From Amycolatopsis orientalis DSM 40040 = KCTC 9412 (GTDB taxonomy: Bacteria; Actinomycetota; Actinomycetes; Mycobacteriales; Pseudonocardiaceae), in the NCBI RefSeq assembly GCF_000478275.1, contig NZ_ASJB01000045.1:124001-188000 (forward strand): DNA of 64,000 nt, in the 5' to 3' direction. How positions within the stretch are numbered: the stretch's first letter is position 1; the number at the start of each line of letters is the position of its first letter. Below the pieces are notes generated by a model. It was not told where the DNA came from, did no database searches, and saw only the letters and a list, made by a program, of their open reading frames with translations. Both the position numbers and the translations under genes were made by a program. Below are positions 49,560 to 58,708 of the stretch, one piece after another.

Positions 49560-50642
49560 TCACGCCTCGCCGGCGATGAACTTTTCGACCTCGTCGCGCG
49601 CGGTGGAGTCGTCGTACTGCTCCGGCGGCGACTTCATGAAGTAGGACGAAGCCGACAGGATCGGGCCGCCGATGCCGCGGTCCTTCGCGATCTTCGCGGC
49701 GCGCACGGCGTCGATGATGATGCCCGCCGAGTTCGGCGAGTCCCACACCTCGAGCTTGTACTCCAGGTTCAGCGGCACGTCACCGAAGGCGCGGCCTTCG
49801 AGCCGGACGTAGGCCCACTTGCGGTCGTCGAGCCACTGCACGTAGTCCGACGGGCCGATGTGGACGTTGCCCTTGCCGAGTTCGCGGTCGACCTGCGAAG
49901 TGACCGACTGGGTCTTCGAGATCTTCTTCGACTCGAGCCGCTCCAGCTCCTTCATGTTCAGGAAGTCCATGTTCCCGCCCACGTTGAGCTGCATGGTCCG
50001 GTCGAGCTGGACGCCGCGGTCCTCGAACAGCTTCGCCAGCACGCGGTGCGTGATGGTGGCGCCGACCTGGGACTTGATGTCGTCGCCGACGATCGGCACG
50101 CCCGCCGCGCGGAACTTCTCGGCCCACTCGGGGTCCGAGGCGATGAACACCGGCAGCGCGTTGACGAACGCCACACCGGCGTCGATGCACGCCTGCGCGT
50201 AGAACTTGTCGGCCTCTTCGGAGCCCACGGGCAGGTACGAGACGAGCACGTCGACCTCGGCCTCGCGCAGCGCCGCGACGACGTCGACCGGGGTCTCGTC
50301 GGACTCTTCGATGGTCTCGCGGTAGAAGCGGCCGAGCCCGTCGTAGGTGTGGCCGCGCTGCACGGTGACGCCCAGCGGCGGCACGTCGGCGATCTTGATG
50401 GTGTTGTTCTCGCTGGCGAAGATCGCCTCGGACAGGTCGCGGCTGACCTTCTTGGCGTCCACGTCGAACGCGGCGACGAACTCGATGTCGCGGACGTGGT
50501 AGTCGCCGAACACGACGTGCATCAAACCGGGCACGCGAGTGCTGGGATCTGCGTCGCGGTAGTACTGAACGCCCTGGACCAGCGAGGCCGCACAGTTGCC
50601 GACGCCCACGATGGCCACCCGAACGCGGCGGTTCTCGCCCAT
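49560..50642 (-). CDS. ino1: inositol-3-phosphate synthase
   Basis: The 360-residue enzyme converts glucose-6-phosphate to myo-inositol-3-phosphate with NAD+, the first step to inositol for PI, PIMs and mycothiol. Recognisable features: Rossmann [12 protein letters not shown] (about 14-25), [43 protein letters not shown], and [15 protein letters not shown] at 50642 follows GAAGGAGAAA. The gene sits head-to-tail after padR, as in Mycobacterium tuberculosis Rv0047c-Rv0046c. Mycothiol and PI synthesis depend on it. A 79-nt repeat lies between it and the type VII-like cluster. Confidence 0.96.
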   Translation of the reverse strand: MGENRRVRVAIVGVGNCAASLVQGVQYYRDADPSTRVPGLMHVVFGDYHVRDIEFVAAFDVDAKKVSRDLSEAIFASENNTIKIADVPPLGVTVQRGHTYDGLGRFYRETIEESDETPVDVVAALREAEVDVLVSYLPVGSEEADKFYAQACIDAGVAFVNALPVFIASDPEWAEKFRAAGVPIVGDDIKSQVGATITHRVLAKLFEDRGVQLDRTMQLNVGGNMDFLNMKELERLESKKISKTQSVTSQVDRELGKGNVHIGPSDYVQWLDDRKWAYVRLEGRAFGDVPLNLEYKLEVWDSPNSAGIIIDAVRAAKIAKDRGIGGPILSASSYFMKSPPEQYDDSTARDEVEKFIAGEA

Positions 50643-50704
50643 GCCGGTTTCTCCTTCATTCGTCCAACAGTTGTAGGTAATGCCCAGCGGGCCCGGAGAG
50701 CGCC

Positions 50705-51250
50705 TCAGGTCTCCGGTCCGCGCTGCTCGGCCTGTTCGTGCGCGATCAGCTCGTTGAGCCAGCGCACCTCCCGCTCGCTGGACTCCAGCCCGAGCCGGTG
50801 CAGCTCGCGGGTATAACGGTCGATCTTCTCCTCGGCCCGCGCCATTGCCGTCCGAAGTCCTTCTCGGCGTTCCTCGACCCGACGACGACGGCCTTCCAGG
50901 ATCCGCATCCTGACGTCGGCCGGTGTCCTCGAAAAGAACGCCAGGTGGACGCCGAAGCCTTCGTCGTCCCACGTCTGCGGACCGGCGTCACCGAGTAGTT
51001 CGGCGAAACGCTCCTTGCCCTCGGCGGTGAGCTTGTACACACGCTTGCCCCGGCGTGCCCATGCCCGGTCTTCCACCTCTTCGAGTTCCTCGACGAGGTA
51101 ACCGGCACGAAGCAGCCGACGCAGCGTCGGGTACAGCGAGCCGTACGAGAACGTCCGGAACATCCCGAGCGTCTCATGCAAACGTTTGCGCAGCACGTAA
51201 CCATGCATGGGGGTCTCGTGCAGCAGCCCCAAGATCGCGAGCTCGAGCAC
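50705..51250 (-). CDS. PadR-family transcriptional regulator
   Basis: The 181-residue regulator has an N-terminal winged helix ([45 protein letters not shown]; wing [14 protein letters not shown]) and a C-terminal Vir_act_alpha_C-like coiled domain. It is a homologue in position and type of Rv0047c, beside ino1. It probably represses its own promoter and may influence ino1 63 nt downstream. A TATCG..CGATA palindrome in the upstream gap is a candidate site. Confidence 0.88.
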   Translation of the reverse strand: MLELAILGLLHETPMHGYVLRKRLHETLGMFRTFSYGSLYPTLRRLLRAGYLVEELEEVEDRAWARRGKRVYKLTAEGKERFAELLGDAGPQTWDDEGFGVHLAFFSRTPADVRMRILEGRRRRVEERREGLRTAMARAEEKIDRYTRELHRLGLESSEREVRWLNELIAHEQAEQRGPET

Positions 51251-51330
51251 ACCGCACCCCCTTCCGGGAACAAACCGCGACCGGTCGCGTTGGCCACCGA
51301 GACCGGCTCGGTCAACCTACCGGCCCACTA

Positions 51331-51343
51331 TATCGCGCCGATA
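51331..51343. promoter_or_regulatory. palindrome in the padR-DUF5318 divergent promoter region
   Basis: TATCG-CGC-CGATA at 51331-51343 is symmetric and lies in AT-richer sequence 81 nt upstream of padR, in the 247-nt gap between padR and the DUF5318 gene. It may be the PadR operator. I saw nothing coding in this gap. Confidence 0.4.
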
Positions 51344-51497
51344 CATCGAAGTGGTGTAGCTAACCCCGATCGGGGGCCGGTGATCCGGACGAAATTCACC
51401 GGAGAGTTATCGAATCGTCGGCGTGTCCGGGTGCGTACCCACCGTCCGGTCGAGAACGGGGCGTGGACCACACAGCAAGAGCCCGTACTCTGTTGGC

Positions 51498-51911
51498 GTG
51501 CGAAACCAGCGGCAGGTCGTGGACTACGCCTTACAGCGGCGCGCGCTGCTGAAGGGCGTCCACTCCGGACGGGTCGGCACATACGACGTCTGCGACGCGG
51601 GTCCGTACCTCCTGCGGGCCGCGAAATTCCACGGACGACCAGGTGAGCAGGACTGCCCGGTCTGTCATCGGGAGGAACTGACCCTGGTGTCGTGGGTCTA
51701 CGGCGAGGAGCTCAAGCACGTCGCCGGATCGGCCAAGACGCCGGACGAGCTGGTGCGGATGGACGGGCACTTCGCGGAGTTCACCGTCTACGAGGTCGAG
51801 GTCTGCCGGAGCTGTCACTGGAACCACCTGGTGCGGTCCTTCGTCCTCGGAACGGGAGATCCGGGAAGCACTCGCCCACGGACCCGGTCACGGAAGACAG
51901 CGGGTCAGTGA
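51498..51911 (+). CDS. DUF5318 protein, homologue of Rv0049
   Basis: The 137-residue protein closely follows the Rv0049 pattern: RQVVDYALQRRALL, VCDAGPYLLRAAKFHG, CPVCHREELTLVSWVYGEEL, and CRSCHWNHLVRSFVLG. Two CxxC pairs (CPVC and CRSC) suggest a zinc ribbon. Its role is unknown, but it is conserved next to ponA1 in mycobacteria and here, suggesting a link to wall synthesis. GTG at 51498 matches the family N-terminus. The ponA gene begins 67 nt downstream. Confidence 0.85.
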   Translation: MRNQRQVVDYALQRRALLKGVHSGRVGTYDVCDAGPYLLRAAKFHGRPGEQDCPVCHREELTLVSWVYGEELKHVAGSAKTPDELVRMDGHFAEFTVYEVEVCRSCHWNHLVRSFVLGTGDPGSTRPRTRSRKTAGQ

Positions 51912-51978
51912 CAGGTATCGAAATCGCAGTTGAGCACAGAGCGGCGTCCCCCGAAGCGCCGGTCTGGGAGGCCCATTC

Positions 51979-54801
51979 GTGAACGACGACCGCAACCGCT
52001 CCTGGCCCGGCCAGGAGCCTGATGCACCTCGCCGTGCCCAATGGCCGGGCGAAGAGGACGGACCCGGCTGGCCGGGCGAGGAACCCCCGCGCCGTCCCCA
52101 GCGCCGGACACCTCCGAACGGCACCCCGCGTTCGGCCGCACCACGGTCTCAGCAACCCCGGTCCGCCGACCCCCGTTCCTCCGACCCACAGTGGCCCGGT
52201 GGCGACGGTGGCGGCCCGGAATGGCCGTCCGACGAGGAGCCCCGCCGTCCCGCGGCCGCGCGCCGTCCCAACGGCATGCCCCCGCGCCGGCCGGGACCCC
52301 CGCCGCCGGGAGCACGAGGCCCCGCCGGTGCCCAGCGCTCCCAGCAGGGCGCCGTCGGCCACCGCCCGCCGCCCCCGCCCGGCAACCGCCGTCCGGCCGC
52401 TCCCGCCGACCAGGCGACCGCGATGGTCCGCCCGGTCGAGCCGGAACCGTACGAGCGTGAGCCGGACCTCATCACCCACCACGCCCACAACGGCACCGAA
52501 GACCCGTACGGCTACGACCCGTACGACGATCGCTATGACGATCGTCACGAGAGCACCGCCCTCGGCGCCGAGGGCGACGAGCCCTACGAAGACGAGCCCG
52601 CCGAGGAAGAAGAAGGCGACAAGAAGAAGGTCCTGACGCCGAAGCAGCGCAAGAAGCGCCGCTGGCGGATCATCCGCCGGGTGCTCTACGCGATGTTCGG
52701 CCTGTTCGTCGTGGTCCCGGCGATCGCGTTCGTCATCACCTACTTCCTGGTGGACGTCCCGTCGCAGGAAAGCGTCGCGAGCCAGCAGAGCCAGCCGATC
52801 ACGCTGATGTACGCCGACGGCAGCCCGATGGGCAAGATCGCGCCCGCCAGCGGCGGCAGCCGGTATCTGCTCCAGCCCGGTGAGATCCCCGACGCGGTGA
52901 AGCGTGCCGTGTACGCCGCCGAGGACTCGTCGTTCGAGACGAACTCCGGGTTCGACGTCGGCGGCATCCTGCGCGCGGTCTACAACAACGTCACCGGCGG
53001 TCAGGGCGGCGGTTCGACGATCTCCCAGCAGTACATCAAGAAGGCCACGGCCAACGAGGCGCCGACGCTCACCCGTAAATGGACCGAGCTGGCCAAATCC
53101 TTCAAGATGAACAACCAGATGTCCAAAGAGGAGATCATCACCGCCTACCTCAACACCATCTACTTCGGCCGCGGCGCGAACGGCATCGAAGCGGCCTCGC
53201 AGGCCTACTTCAAGAAGCCGGCCAAGGAACTCGGCGCGTCCGAGGCGGCCCTGCTCGCCGGCCTGATCCAGGGTCCGAGCCGGTCCGAGAACGAGGCTTA
53301 CGCCACCAGGCGGTGGAACTTCGTGATGGACCAGATGGTGGCGAACGGCTGGCTCTCCGCCCCCGAACGCGCGGCCGCGACCTTCCCGAAGCCGATCCCG
53401 AAGGCGCAGGCGAAGGCCGACGACGCCGGGACGTTGAGCCTGCACATCCGCAACCGGGTGATCGACGAACTCGAAGCCCGCGGCTACGACCAGGACAGGC
53501 TGCACCAGGGCGGGTTCAAGATCACCACGACGATCGACCCCAAGGCGCAGAAGATGGCCGAGGAGTCCGTCGCCGAGGGGATGAAGGGCCAGACGGACGA
53601 GAACATCCTGAACGCGCTGGTCGCGATCGATCCCAAGACCGGCGGCGTGGTCGCCTACTGGGGTGGCCCGGACTGGACGAAGAACGACAAGGGCCAGGAC
53701 GTCCAGGCCATCGACTGGGCGAACGTGCCGCACAACCCCGGTTCGGCGTTCAAGGCCTTCGACCTGACCGCGTTCCTCAAGATGGGCAAGGGGCTCGGCG
53801 AGACGTTCGACGGCTCCAACAACCGGAAGTTCGACGGCCGCACGATCCGGAACGCGGGCGAGAGCTCCAACTGCGGCCCGCAATGCACGGTCGCCGAGGC
53901 GATGAAGGTCTCCGCGAACACCGTGTTCTACGACATGGTCCGCAACGTCACGAAGATCGACCCGGTGGCGAAGGCCGCGAAGGAAGCCGGCGTGATGGTG
54001 GAGGCCGACGGCGGCAAGGCGAAGCTGAGCCCCGACATCAACATCGCCCTCGGCGGTGGTGGCACGGTCACCACCGCGGAGGACATGGCGGCCGGGTTCG
54101 CCACCTTCGCCGGTGAAGGCATCCGGCAGAAGCAGCACTTCGTCGCCAAGCTGACCAACTCCCAGGACGAGATCGAGTTCGACGAGACGACCCCCAAGGG
54201 CACGCCCGCGTTCAGCGACGACGCCGACAAGAGCAAGCAGATCGCGGGCAACGTCACGGACGCGCTCGAGAACGTCATCCCGTACTCGAAGCTGAAGTGC
54301 CCGTCGGGCCACGATTGCGCGGGCAAGACCGGGACGCAGCAGTACGACTTCAAGGACAGCGACCCGGCGAGCTACCGCGACCGCAACGCCCAGACCTGGA
54401 TGGTGGGGTACACGCCGTCCATCTCGACGTCGGTGTGGGTCGGCGGCGACGGCAACAAGCCGCTGCACGACAAGAGCGGCAAGCCGGTCTACGGCCGGAC
54501 GATCGCCGGTCCGATCTGGGAAGACTTCATGTCCCGGTACCTGACCGGCAAACCGTCGGAGAAGTTCGGCAAGGTCAAGCCGATCGGCAAGGACGCCCGC
54601 GCGGTGCCGACGACCACGGTGCAGAAGCCGCCGGAGACGTCGACGCCGCCCGAAACGCCGACGACCACCCCGACCCCGACGACTCCCACCGAGCCGACGG
54701 AGACGACGCCGACGAAGCCCACCAAGCCGACGAAGCCGAGCTGGACCAGGCCTGGGCCGGGGACTTCGGACCCGTTGTTCCCCAATGGTGAAGATCCATG
54801 A
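51979..54801 (+). CDS. ponA1: class A penicillin-binding protein (transglycosylase/transpeptidase)
   Basis: The 940-residue bifunctional peptidoglycan synthase has a long cytoplasmic tail (1-238), very rich in Pro/Arg then acidic, carrying EPDLITHHAHNGTE at about 160. A single TM lies at about 240-260, and a GT51 transglycosylase domain has EDSSFE near 315 and GGSTISQQYIKK. The transpeptidase has SxxK at Ser589 (SAFK), SxN at Ser645 (SAN) and KTG at Lys783 (GKTGT). A Pro/Thr-rich C-terminal tail follows (about 875-930). GTG at 51979 is preceded by GGGAGG. Synteny with Rv0050 supports ponA1. A strong terminator follows. Confidence 0.93.
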   Translation: MNDDRNRSWPGQEPDAPRRAQWPGEEDGPGWPGEEPPRRPQRRTPPNGTPRSAAPRSQQPRSADPRSSDPQWPGGDGGGPEWPSDEEPRRPAAARRPNGMPPRRPGPPPPGARGPAGAQRSQQGAVGHRPPPPPGNRRPAAPADQATAMVRPVEPEPYEREPDLITHHAHNGTEDPYGYDPYDDRYDDRHESTALGAEGDEPYEDEPAEEEEGDKKKVLTPKQRKKRRWRIIRRVLYAMFGLFVVVPAIAFVITYFLVDVPSQESVASQQSQPITLMYADGSPMGKIAPASGGSRYLLQPGEIPDAVKRAVYAAEDSSFETNSGFDVGGILRAVYNNVTGGQGGGSTISQQYIKKATANEAPTLTRKWTELAKSFKMNNQMSKEEIITAYLNTIYFGRGANGIEAASQAYFKKPAKELGASEAALLAGLIQGPSRSENEAYATRRWNFVMDQMVANGWLSAPERAAATFPKPIPKAQAKADDAGTLSLHIRNRVIDELEARGYDQDRLHQGGFKITTTIDPKAQKMAEESVAEGMKGQTDENILNALVAIDPKTGGVVAYWGGPDWTKNDKGQDVQAIDWANVPHNPGSAFKAFDLTAFLKMGKGLGETFDGSNNRKFDGRTIRNAGESSNCGPQCTVAEAMKVSANTVFYDMVRNVTKIDPVAKAAKEAGVMVEADGGKAKLSPDINIALGGGGTVTTAEDMAAGFATFAGEGIRQKQHFVAKLTNSQDEIEFDETTPKGTPAFSDDADKSKQIAGNVTDALENVIPYSKLKCPSGHDCAGKTGTQQYDFKDSDPASYRDRNAQTWMVGYTPSISTSVWVGGDGNKPLHDKSGKPVYGRTIAGPIWEDFMSRYLTGKPSEKFGKVKPIGKDARAVPTTTVQKPPETSTPPETPTTTPTPTTPTEPTETTPTKPTKPTKPSWTRPGPGTSDPLFPNGEDP

Positions 54802-54820
54802 TGACCGGACAGAACGGCTG

Positions 54821-54857
54821 AAGAAGGTGTGCCGGGCAGGGCCCGGCACACCTTCTT
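54821..54857 (+). terminator. intrinsic terminator of the first class A PBP gene
   Basis: A 17-bp perfect stem (54821-54837 with 54841-54857) with a 3-nt AGG loop is followed by T residues. It is a textbook Rho-independent terminator, so the second PBP gene has its own promoter. Confidence 0.93.
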
Positions 54858-54962
54858 TTTTCCGTACCCGGTGAACCTGAACGGATCTGACACGTCTTCT
54901 CTAGAAGGAGACCTGCGACCGCAGGACCGCGCTCACCCAGGAAAGGTTCGGAGGACGTCCAA

Positions 54963-57494
54963 GTGAACGACGATCCCCACGGCGGATGGCCAGGTCAGGA
55001 CCCTGACCCCGCACGTCGTCCGCAACGCCCGGCCGGACCGCCCCGTCGTCCCGCCGGCGGTCCGCCTCCGGGCCACGGACAGCGACCGGGTGCCCACCAG
55101 CAGGGCCCCGGGCAAGCACCGTGGCAACGGCAACCGGGTCCGCCCCAGCAGCCGCCGCCCCGGCGTCCGCAGCGGCCACCGGTCGCGCCGCAGCACGAGC
55201 CGGACCTCATCACGCACCACGAGCACAACGGCACCGAGCACCGGTACGACGGTGATCGCGGGTACGAGCAGCCGTACGACGACGAGCACGTCCCGGAGAC
55301 CGACGAGGACGGGAAGCCCGTCCTCACCCCGGCGCAGCGCAAGAAGCGCAGGTGGAGACGGATCCGGCGGGTACTGCTCGCGTTGTTCTGCCTGTTCTTC
55401 GTCATCCCGGCGATCGCGTTCGTGATCACCTACTTCCTCGTCGACGTCCCGTCGCCGCAGGCCATCGCGGCCACCCAGGGCCAGGCGGTGACCTACTACT
55501 ACGCCGACAACACCGAGATGGGCAAAGACGTGCCCAAGGGCGGTAACCGGCAGATCCTGACGCCGGAGCAGATCCCGGACATCGTCAAGAAGGCCGTCAT
55601 CGCCACCGAGGACGCCTCCTTCGAGACGAACTCCGGTTTCGACATCGGCGGCATCCTGCGCGCGGTCTACAACCAGGTCACCGCGGGCAAGGGCGGTGGC
55701 TCGACCATCTCCCAGCAGTACATCAAGGTCGCCAGCGGTGACGACGAATCGTCGCTCACGCGTAAATGGACCGAACTCGCCAAATCCTTCAAGATGAACC
55801 AGACGTACGAGAAGAAGGACATCATCTCGGCGTACCTGAACATCATCTACTTCGGGCGCGGCGCGTACGGGATCGAATCGGCCGCGCAGTCGTTCTTCGG
55901 CAAGCCCGCGGGCGAGCTGAACGCGTCGGAGGCGGCACTGCTCGCGGGCCTCATCCAGCAGCCGGGCCGCTCGGAGAACCCGAAGGTCGCGAACGACCGC
56001 TGGAACGTGGCGCTGAACCGTATGGTGCAGAACGGTTTCCTGTCCGCCGCGGATCGCGCGAACCTGCAGTTCCCGACGCCGATCCCGCAGACCGACAAGC
56101 AGCAGGCCGGGGTGGTCAACCCGTTCATCCGCGACAAGGTCAAGGAAGAACTGGCCGCGAACGGCATCACCGACGACGTCTATTACACGGGCGGCTACAA
56201 GGTCTACACGACCATCGACCCGAAGGCGCAGGCCGCGGCGGAGCAGGCTGTCGCCGACGGGATGAAGGGCCAGACCGACGAGAACCTGCTCAACGCGCTC
56301 GTCGCGGTCGACCCCAAGACCGGCGGGGTGAAGGCGTACTACGGTGGCCCGTCCATCGTGAAGGGGCCGGACGGCAAGGACCAAAAGGGCCGGGACTGGG
56401 CGAACACGCCGCAGAACCCCGGATCCTCGATGAAGCCGTTCGACCTCACCGCGTACCTGCAGCTGGGCAAGGGCGGCATCAACTCGACGTTCGACGGGTC
56501 CAACAACCGGCAGTTCGGGAAGCAGACGATCCGGAACGCCGGTCCCGGCAGCTCGTGTTCGGCGCAGTGCACGGTGTCCGAAGCGATGCAGCGGTCGGCG
56601 AACACGGTGTTCTACGACATGGTCGTGAACGTGACCAAGCCCGGGCCGGTGGCTCAGGCCGCCAAGGACGCCGGGATCAAACCCGCTCCCGAAGGCGCCT
56701 CCGAGCTGTACGCCGACAACAACATCGCGCTCGGCGGTGGCAAGACGGCCGTCAGCCCGGAGGACATGGCCGCCGCGTACGCCACCTTCGCGGGCGACGG
56801 CCAGCGAAGGACCCGGCATTTCGTCGCCAAGGTGACCAACTCGCAGGACGAGGCCGCATACTCGGCCCCGGAGGAGGCGAAGCCCGCTTTCTCCGACAAC
56901 TCCGACAAGAGCAAGCAGATCGCCGGCAACGTCACGGAGTCGCTGAAGGGTGTCATCCCGTTCTCGAAGCTCAAGTGCCCCAACGGACACGAGTGCGCCG
57001 GCAAGACGGGAACCCAGCAGCACACCTACCGTTCGGGCGAGCCCGCGTGGGCCAAGGACGCCAACTCGCAGACCTGGATGGTCGGCTACACGCCGTCGAT
57101 CTCCGTCTCGGTGTGGGTCGGCGGCGACGGCGACAAGGCGCTGAAGGGCAAGAACGGCAAGGCGATCTTCGGTTCGACGATCGCCGGGCCGATCTGGCAG
57201 AAGTTCCTTTCGCTGTACCTCAACGGGAAGCCGGGGGAGCGCTTCGACAAGGTCAAGATCATCGGTGACGAGAACGCCACCGTTCCCTCGACGCAGACCC
57301 CGCCGGACGAGGACGACGGCAGCTCCGAGACCGGCACGCCGTCGACAGGTCCTTCGACGGGTCCTTCGTCCTCACGGAACGAGGAGAACCCGCCGTCCAG
57401 CTCGCGGAATCCTCCGTCGTCCAGTGAGAACAACGGCGAAGAAGGCGGCGGCAACGCTCCCGGCCGTGGCGGCGGCAGAGGCGACAACGGCTGA
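54963..57494 (+). CDS. second class A penicillin-binding protein, tandem paralogue
   Basis: The 843-residue paralogue of the preceding PBP has a shorter cytoplasmic tail (1-140) with EPDLITHHEHNGTE at about 79 and a basic KKRRWRRIRR patch. The TM is at about 141-162. GT51 has EDASFE near 216; SxxK is at Ser488 (SSMK), SxN at Ser545 (SAN), and KTG at Lys681. The C-terminus is a Ser/Pro/Gly-rich disordered tail. All catalytic motifs are intact, so both copies should be active. GTG at 54963 lies 159 nt after the first PBP gene ends. Roles may divide between elongation and septation or stress. Confidence 0.9.
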   Translation: MNDDPHGGWPGQDPDPARRPQRPAGPPRRPAGGPPPGHGQRPGAHQQGPGQAPWQRQPGPPQQPPPRRPQRPPVAPQHEPDLITHHEHNGTEHRYDGDRGYEQPYDDEHVPETDEDGKPVLTPAQRKKRRWRRIRRVLLALFCLFFVIPAIAFVITYFLVDVPSPQAIAATQGQAVTYYYADNTEMGKDVPKGGNRQILTPEQIPDIVKKAVIATEDASFETNSGFDIGGILRAVYNQVTAGKGGGSTISQQYIKVASGDDESSLTRKWTELAKSFKMNQTYEKKDIISAYLNIIYFGRGAYGIESAAQSFFGKPAGELNASEAALLAGLIQQPGRSENPKVANDRWNVALNRMVQNGFLSAADRANLQFPTPIPQTDKQQAGVVNPFIRDKVKEELAANGITDDVYYTGGYKVYTTIDPKAQAAAEQAVADGMKGQTDENLLNALVAVDPKTGGVKAYYGGPSIVKGPDGKDQKGRDWANTPQNPGSSMKPFDLTAYLQLGKGGINSTFDGSNNRQFGKQTIRNAGPGSSCSAQCTVSEAMQRSANTVFYDMVVNVTKPGPVAQAAKDAGIKPAPEGASELYADNNIALGGGKTAVSPEDMAAAYATFAGDGQRRTRHFVAKVTNSQDEAAYSAPEEAKPAFSDNSDKSKQIAGNVTESLKGVIPFSKLKCPNGHECAGKTGTQQHTYRSGEPAWAKDANSQTWMVGYTPSISVSVWVGGDGDKALKGKNGKAIFGSTIAGPIWQKFLSLYLNGKPGERFDKVKIIGDENATVPSTQTPPDEDDGSSETGTPSTGPSTGPSSSRNEENPPSSSRNPPSSSENNGEEGGGNAPGRGGGRGDNG

Positions 57495-57519
57495 GGTGAG
57501 CACGGCTAGCTCCGTGTGC

Positions 57520-57598
57520 TGAAAGGGCCCTTCACCGCATGCCACGCGGTGAAGGGCCCTTTCGCTGCGTCTGATGAGGGGAAAGTCCCCTTCAGCCC
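57520..57598. repeat. 79-nt A-B-A-B-A structured repeat, copy 4
   Basis: Units are 57520-57549, 57550-57579 and 57580-57598. Here the first A-B-A pairs best (AAAGGGCCCTTCACCGC with its complement). The element lies between the second PBP gene and the convergent oxidoreductase gene, whose stop codon follows 5 nt later. Confidence 0.85.
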
Positions 57599-57603
57599 CG
57601 GCT

Positions 57604-58653
57604 CTAGAGGGTGACGACGCGCTTTTCGGCACCTGAGAGGTGTGCGGCCTCGATGACCCGGAGAGCCTCGACGGCGGAGGCGGGGTCGACCGGGAAGTCG
57701 CCCTTGCCGAGAAGCGCGTCGCGCACCTGCGCGTAGAAGTCCTCGTAGCGGCCGACCTCGGTGGGCACGGTCTCGACGTCGTCGTTCACGCCGAGCCGTC
57801 CGGCGTCCGACGCCGGTTCCACGCCCCAGCCGGGGTCGCCGGGCCGCAGCCCGTCCTTGATCTGCGGCTCTTGGACGTCGAGGCCGTACTTCGTGAACGT
57901 CGCCTTGTCGCCGAGCACGCGGAACCGCGGGTTCCGGGTCCCCGCGAGCGCCGACGCCCACAGATGCGAGCGCACGCCGTTGGTGTGCCGGAGTGCGACG
58001 AAGACGTCGTCGTCGACGGACACCCCGGCACGGCGCCTGTCGACCTCCGCGTAGACCTCGGCGACCGGGCCGAACAACTGCAGCGCCTGGTCGACGACAT
58101 GCGCGCCGAGGTCGTAGAGCAGACCGCCCGCTTCGGCGGGGTCGCCGAACTCGCGCCAGTTGTCCTTCGGCTTCGGGACCCACCGGTCGTAGCGCGATTC
58201 GAAGCGGAAGACGTCGCCGAGGCGGCCCGCGTCGAGGAGCTTCCGGACGGTGAGGAAGTCCGAGTCGAACCGGCGGTTCTGGAACACCGTCAGGCCGACA
58301 CCCCGGGCCTTCGCGGCCTCGACGACCTTCGCCGCTTCGGCCGCAGTCGGCGCGAAGGGCTTGTCGACGACGACGGGCAGGCCCGCCTCGATCGCCCGGA
58401 GCGCGAGCGGGACGTGGGTACGGTTCGGGGTGCTGACCACGATCAAGTCCAGGTCGGCCGCCTTCGCGAACAGCGCGTCCGCGTCCGGCAGCACCTCCGC
58501 GTCCGGATAGTCGGCACCGGCCTGCTCGACCCGTTCCGGGTTCGAGGTGACGATCGCGGCGGGGGTCAGCCCCGGCGTCGCGCCGATCAGCGGGGCGTGG
58601 AAGACGCGCCCGCCGATGCCGTATCCGAAGATCCCCACTCGCAAGTCAGCCAT
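57604..58653 (-). CDS. Gfo/Idh/MocA-family oxidoreductase
   Basis: The 349-residue NAD(P)-dependent enzyme has the Rossmann GIFGYGIGGRVFHAPLI (8-24), the VDKPFAPTAAEA motif (about 95-107) with the catalytic EKP-like Lys, and a C-terminal beta-sheet domain including LLYDLGAHVVDQAL. Members oxidise or reduce sugars, inositols or amino sugars. It is divergent from a ROK regulator with a palindrome between them, suggesting sugar-responsive control. The substrate is unknown. Confidence 0.85.
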   Translation of the reverse strand: MADLRVGIFGYGIGGRVFHAPLIGATPGLTPAAIVTSNPERVEQAGADYPDAEVLPDADALFAKAADLDLIVVSTPNRTHVPLALRAIEAGLPVVVDKPFAPTAAEAAKVVEAAKARGVGLTVFQNRRFDSDFLTVRKLLDAGRLGDVFRFESRYDRWVPKPKDNWREFGDPAEAGGLLYDLGAHVVDQALQLFGPVAEVYAEVDRRRAGVSVDDDVFVALRHTNGVRSHLWASALAGTRNPRFRVLGDKATFTKYGLDVQEPQIKDGLRPGDPGWGVEPASDAGRLGVNDDVETVPTEVGRYEDFYAQVRDALLGKGDFPVDPASAVEALRVIEAAHLSGAEKRVVTL

Positions 58654-58665
58654 GCCCCTATTAAA

Positions 58666-58676
58666 CAACAGTGTTG
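58666..58676. promoter_or_regulatory. palindrome between the oxidoreductase and ROK genes
   Basis: CAACAGTGTTG is an 11-bp symmetric site in the 55-nt AT-rich divergent region, flanked by TTAAA and TAATTA. It is a candidate operator for the ROK regulator. Confidence 0.55.
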
Positions 58677-58708
58677 CGTAATTAGCCAGCCGTGGCAGGA
58701 TGCGCGCT

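Noticed and set aside
51781..54849. A long minus-strand open frame opposite the first PBP gene
   Set aside because: Composition is a typical high-GC antisense shadow (Arg/Gly/Leu repeats), with no domain signature, while the plus-strand PBP has all catalytic motifs.
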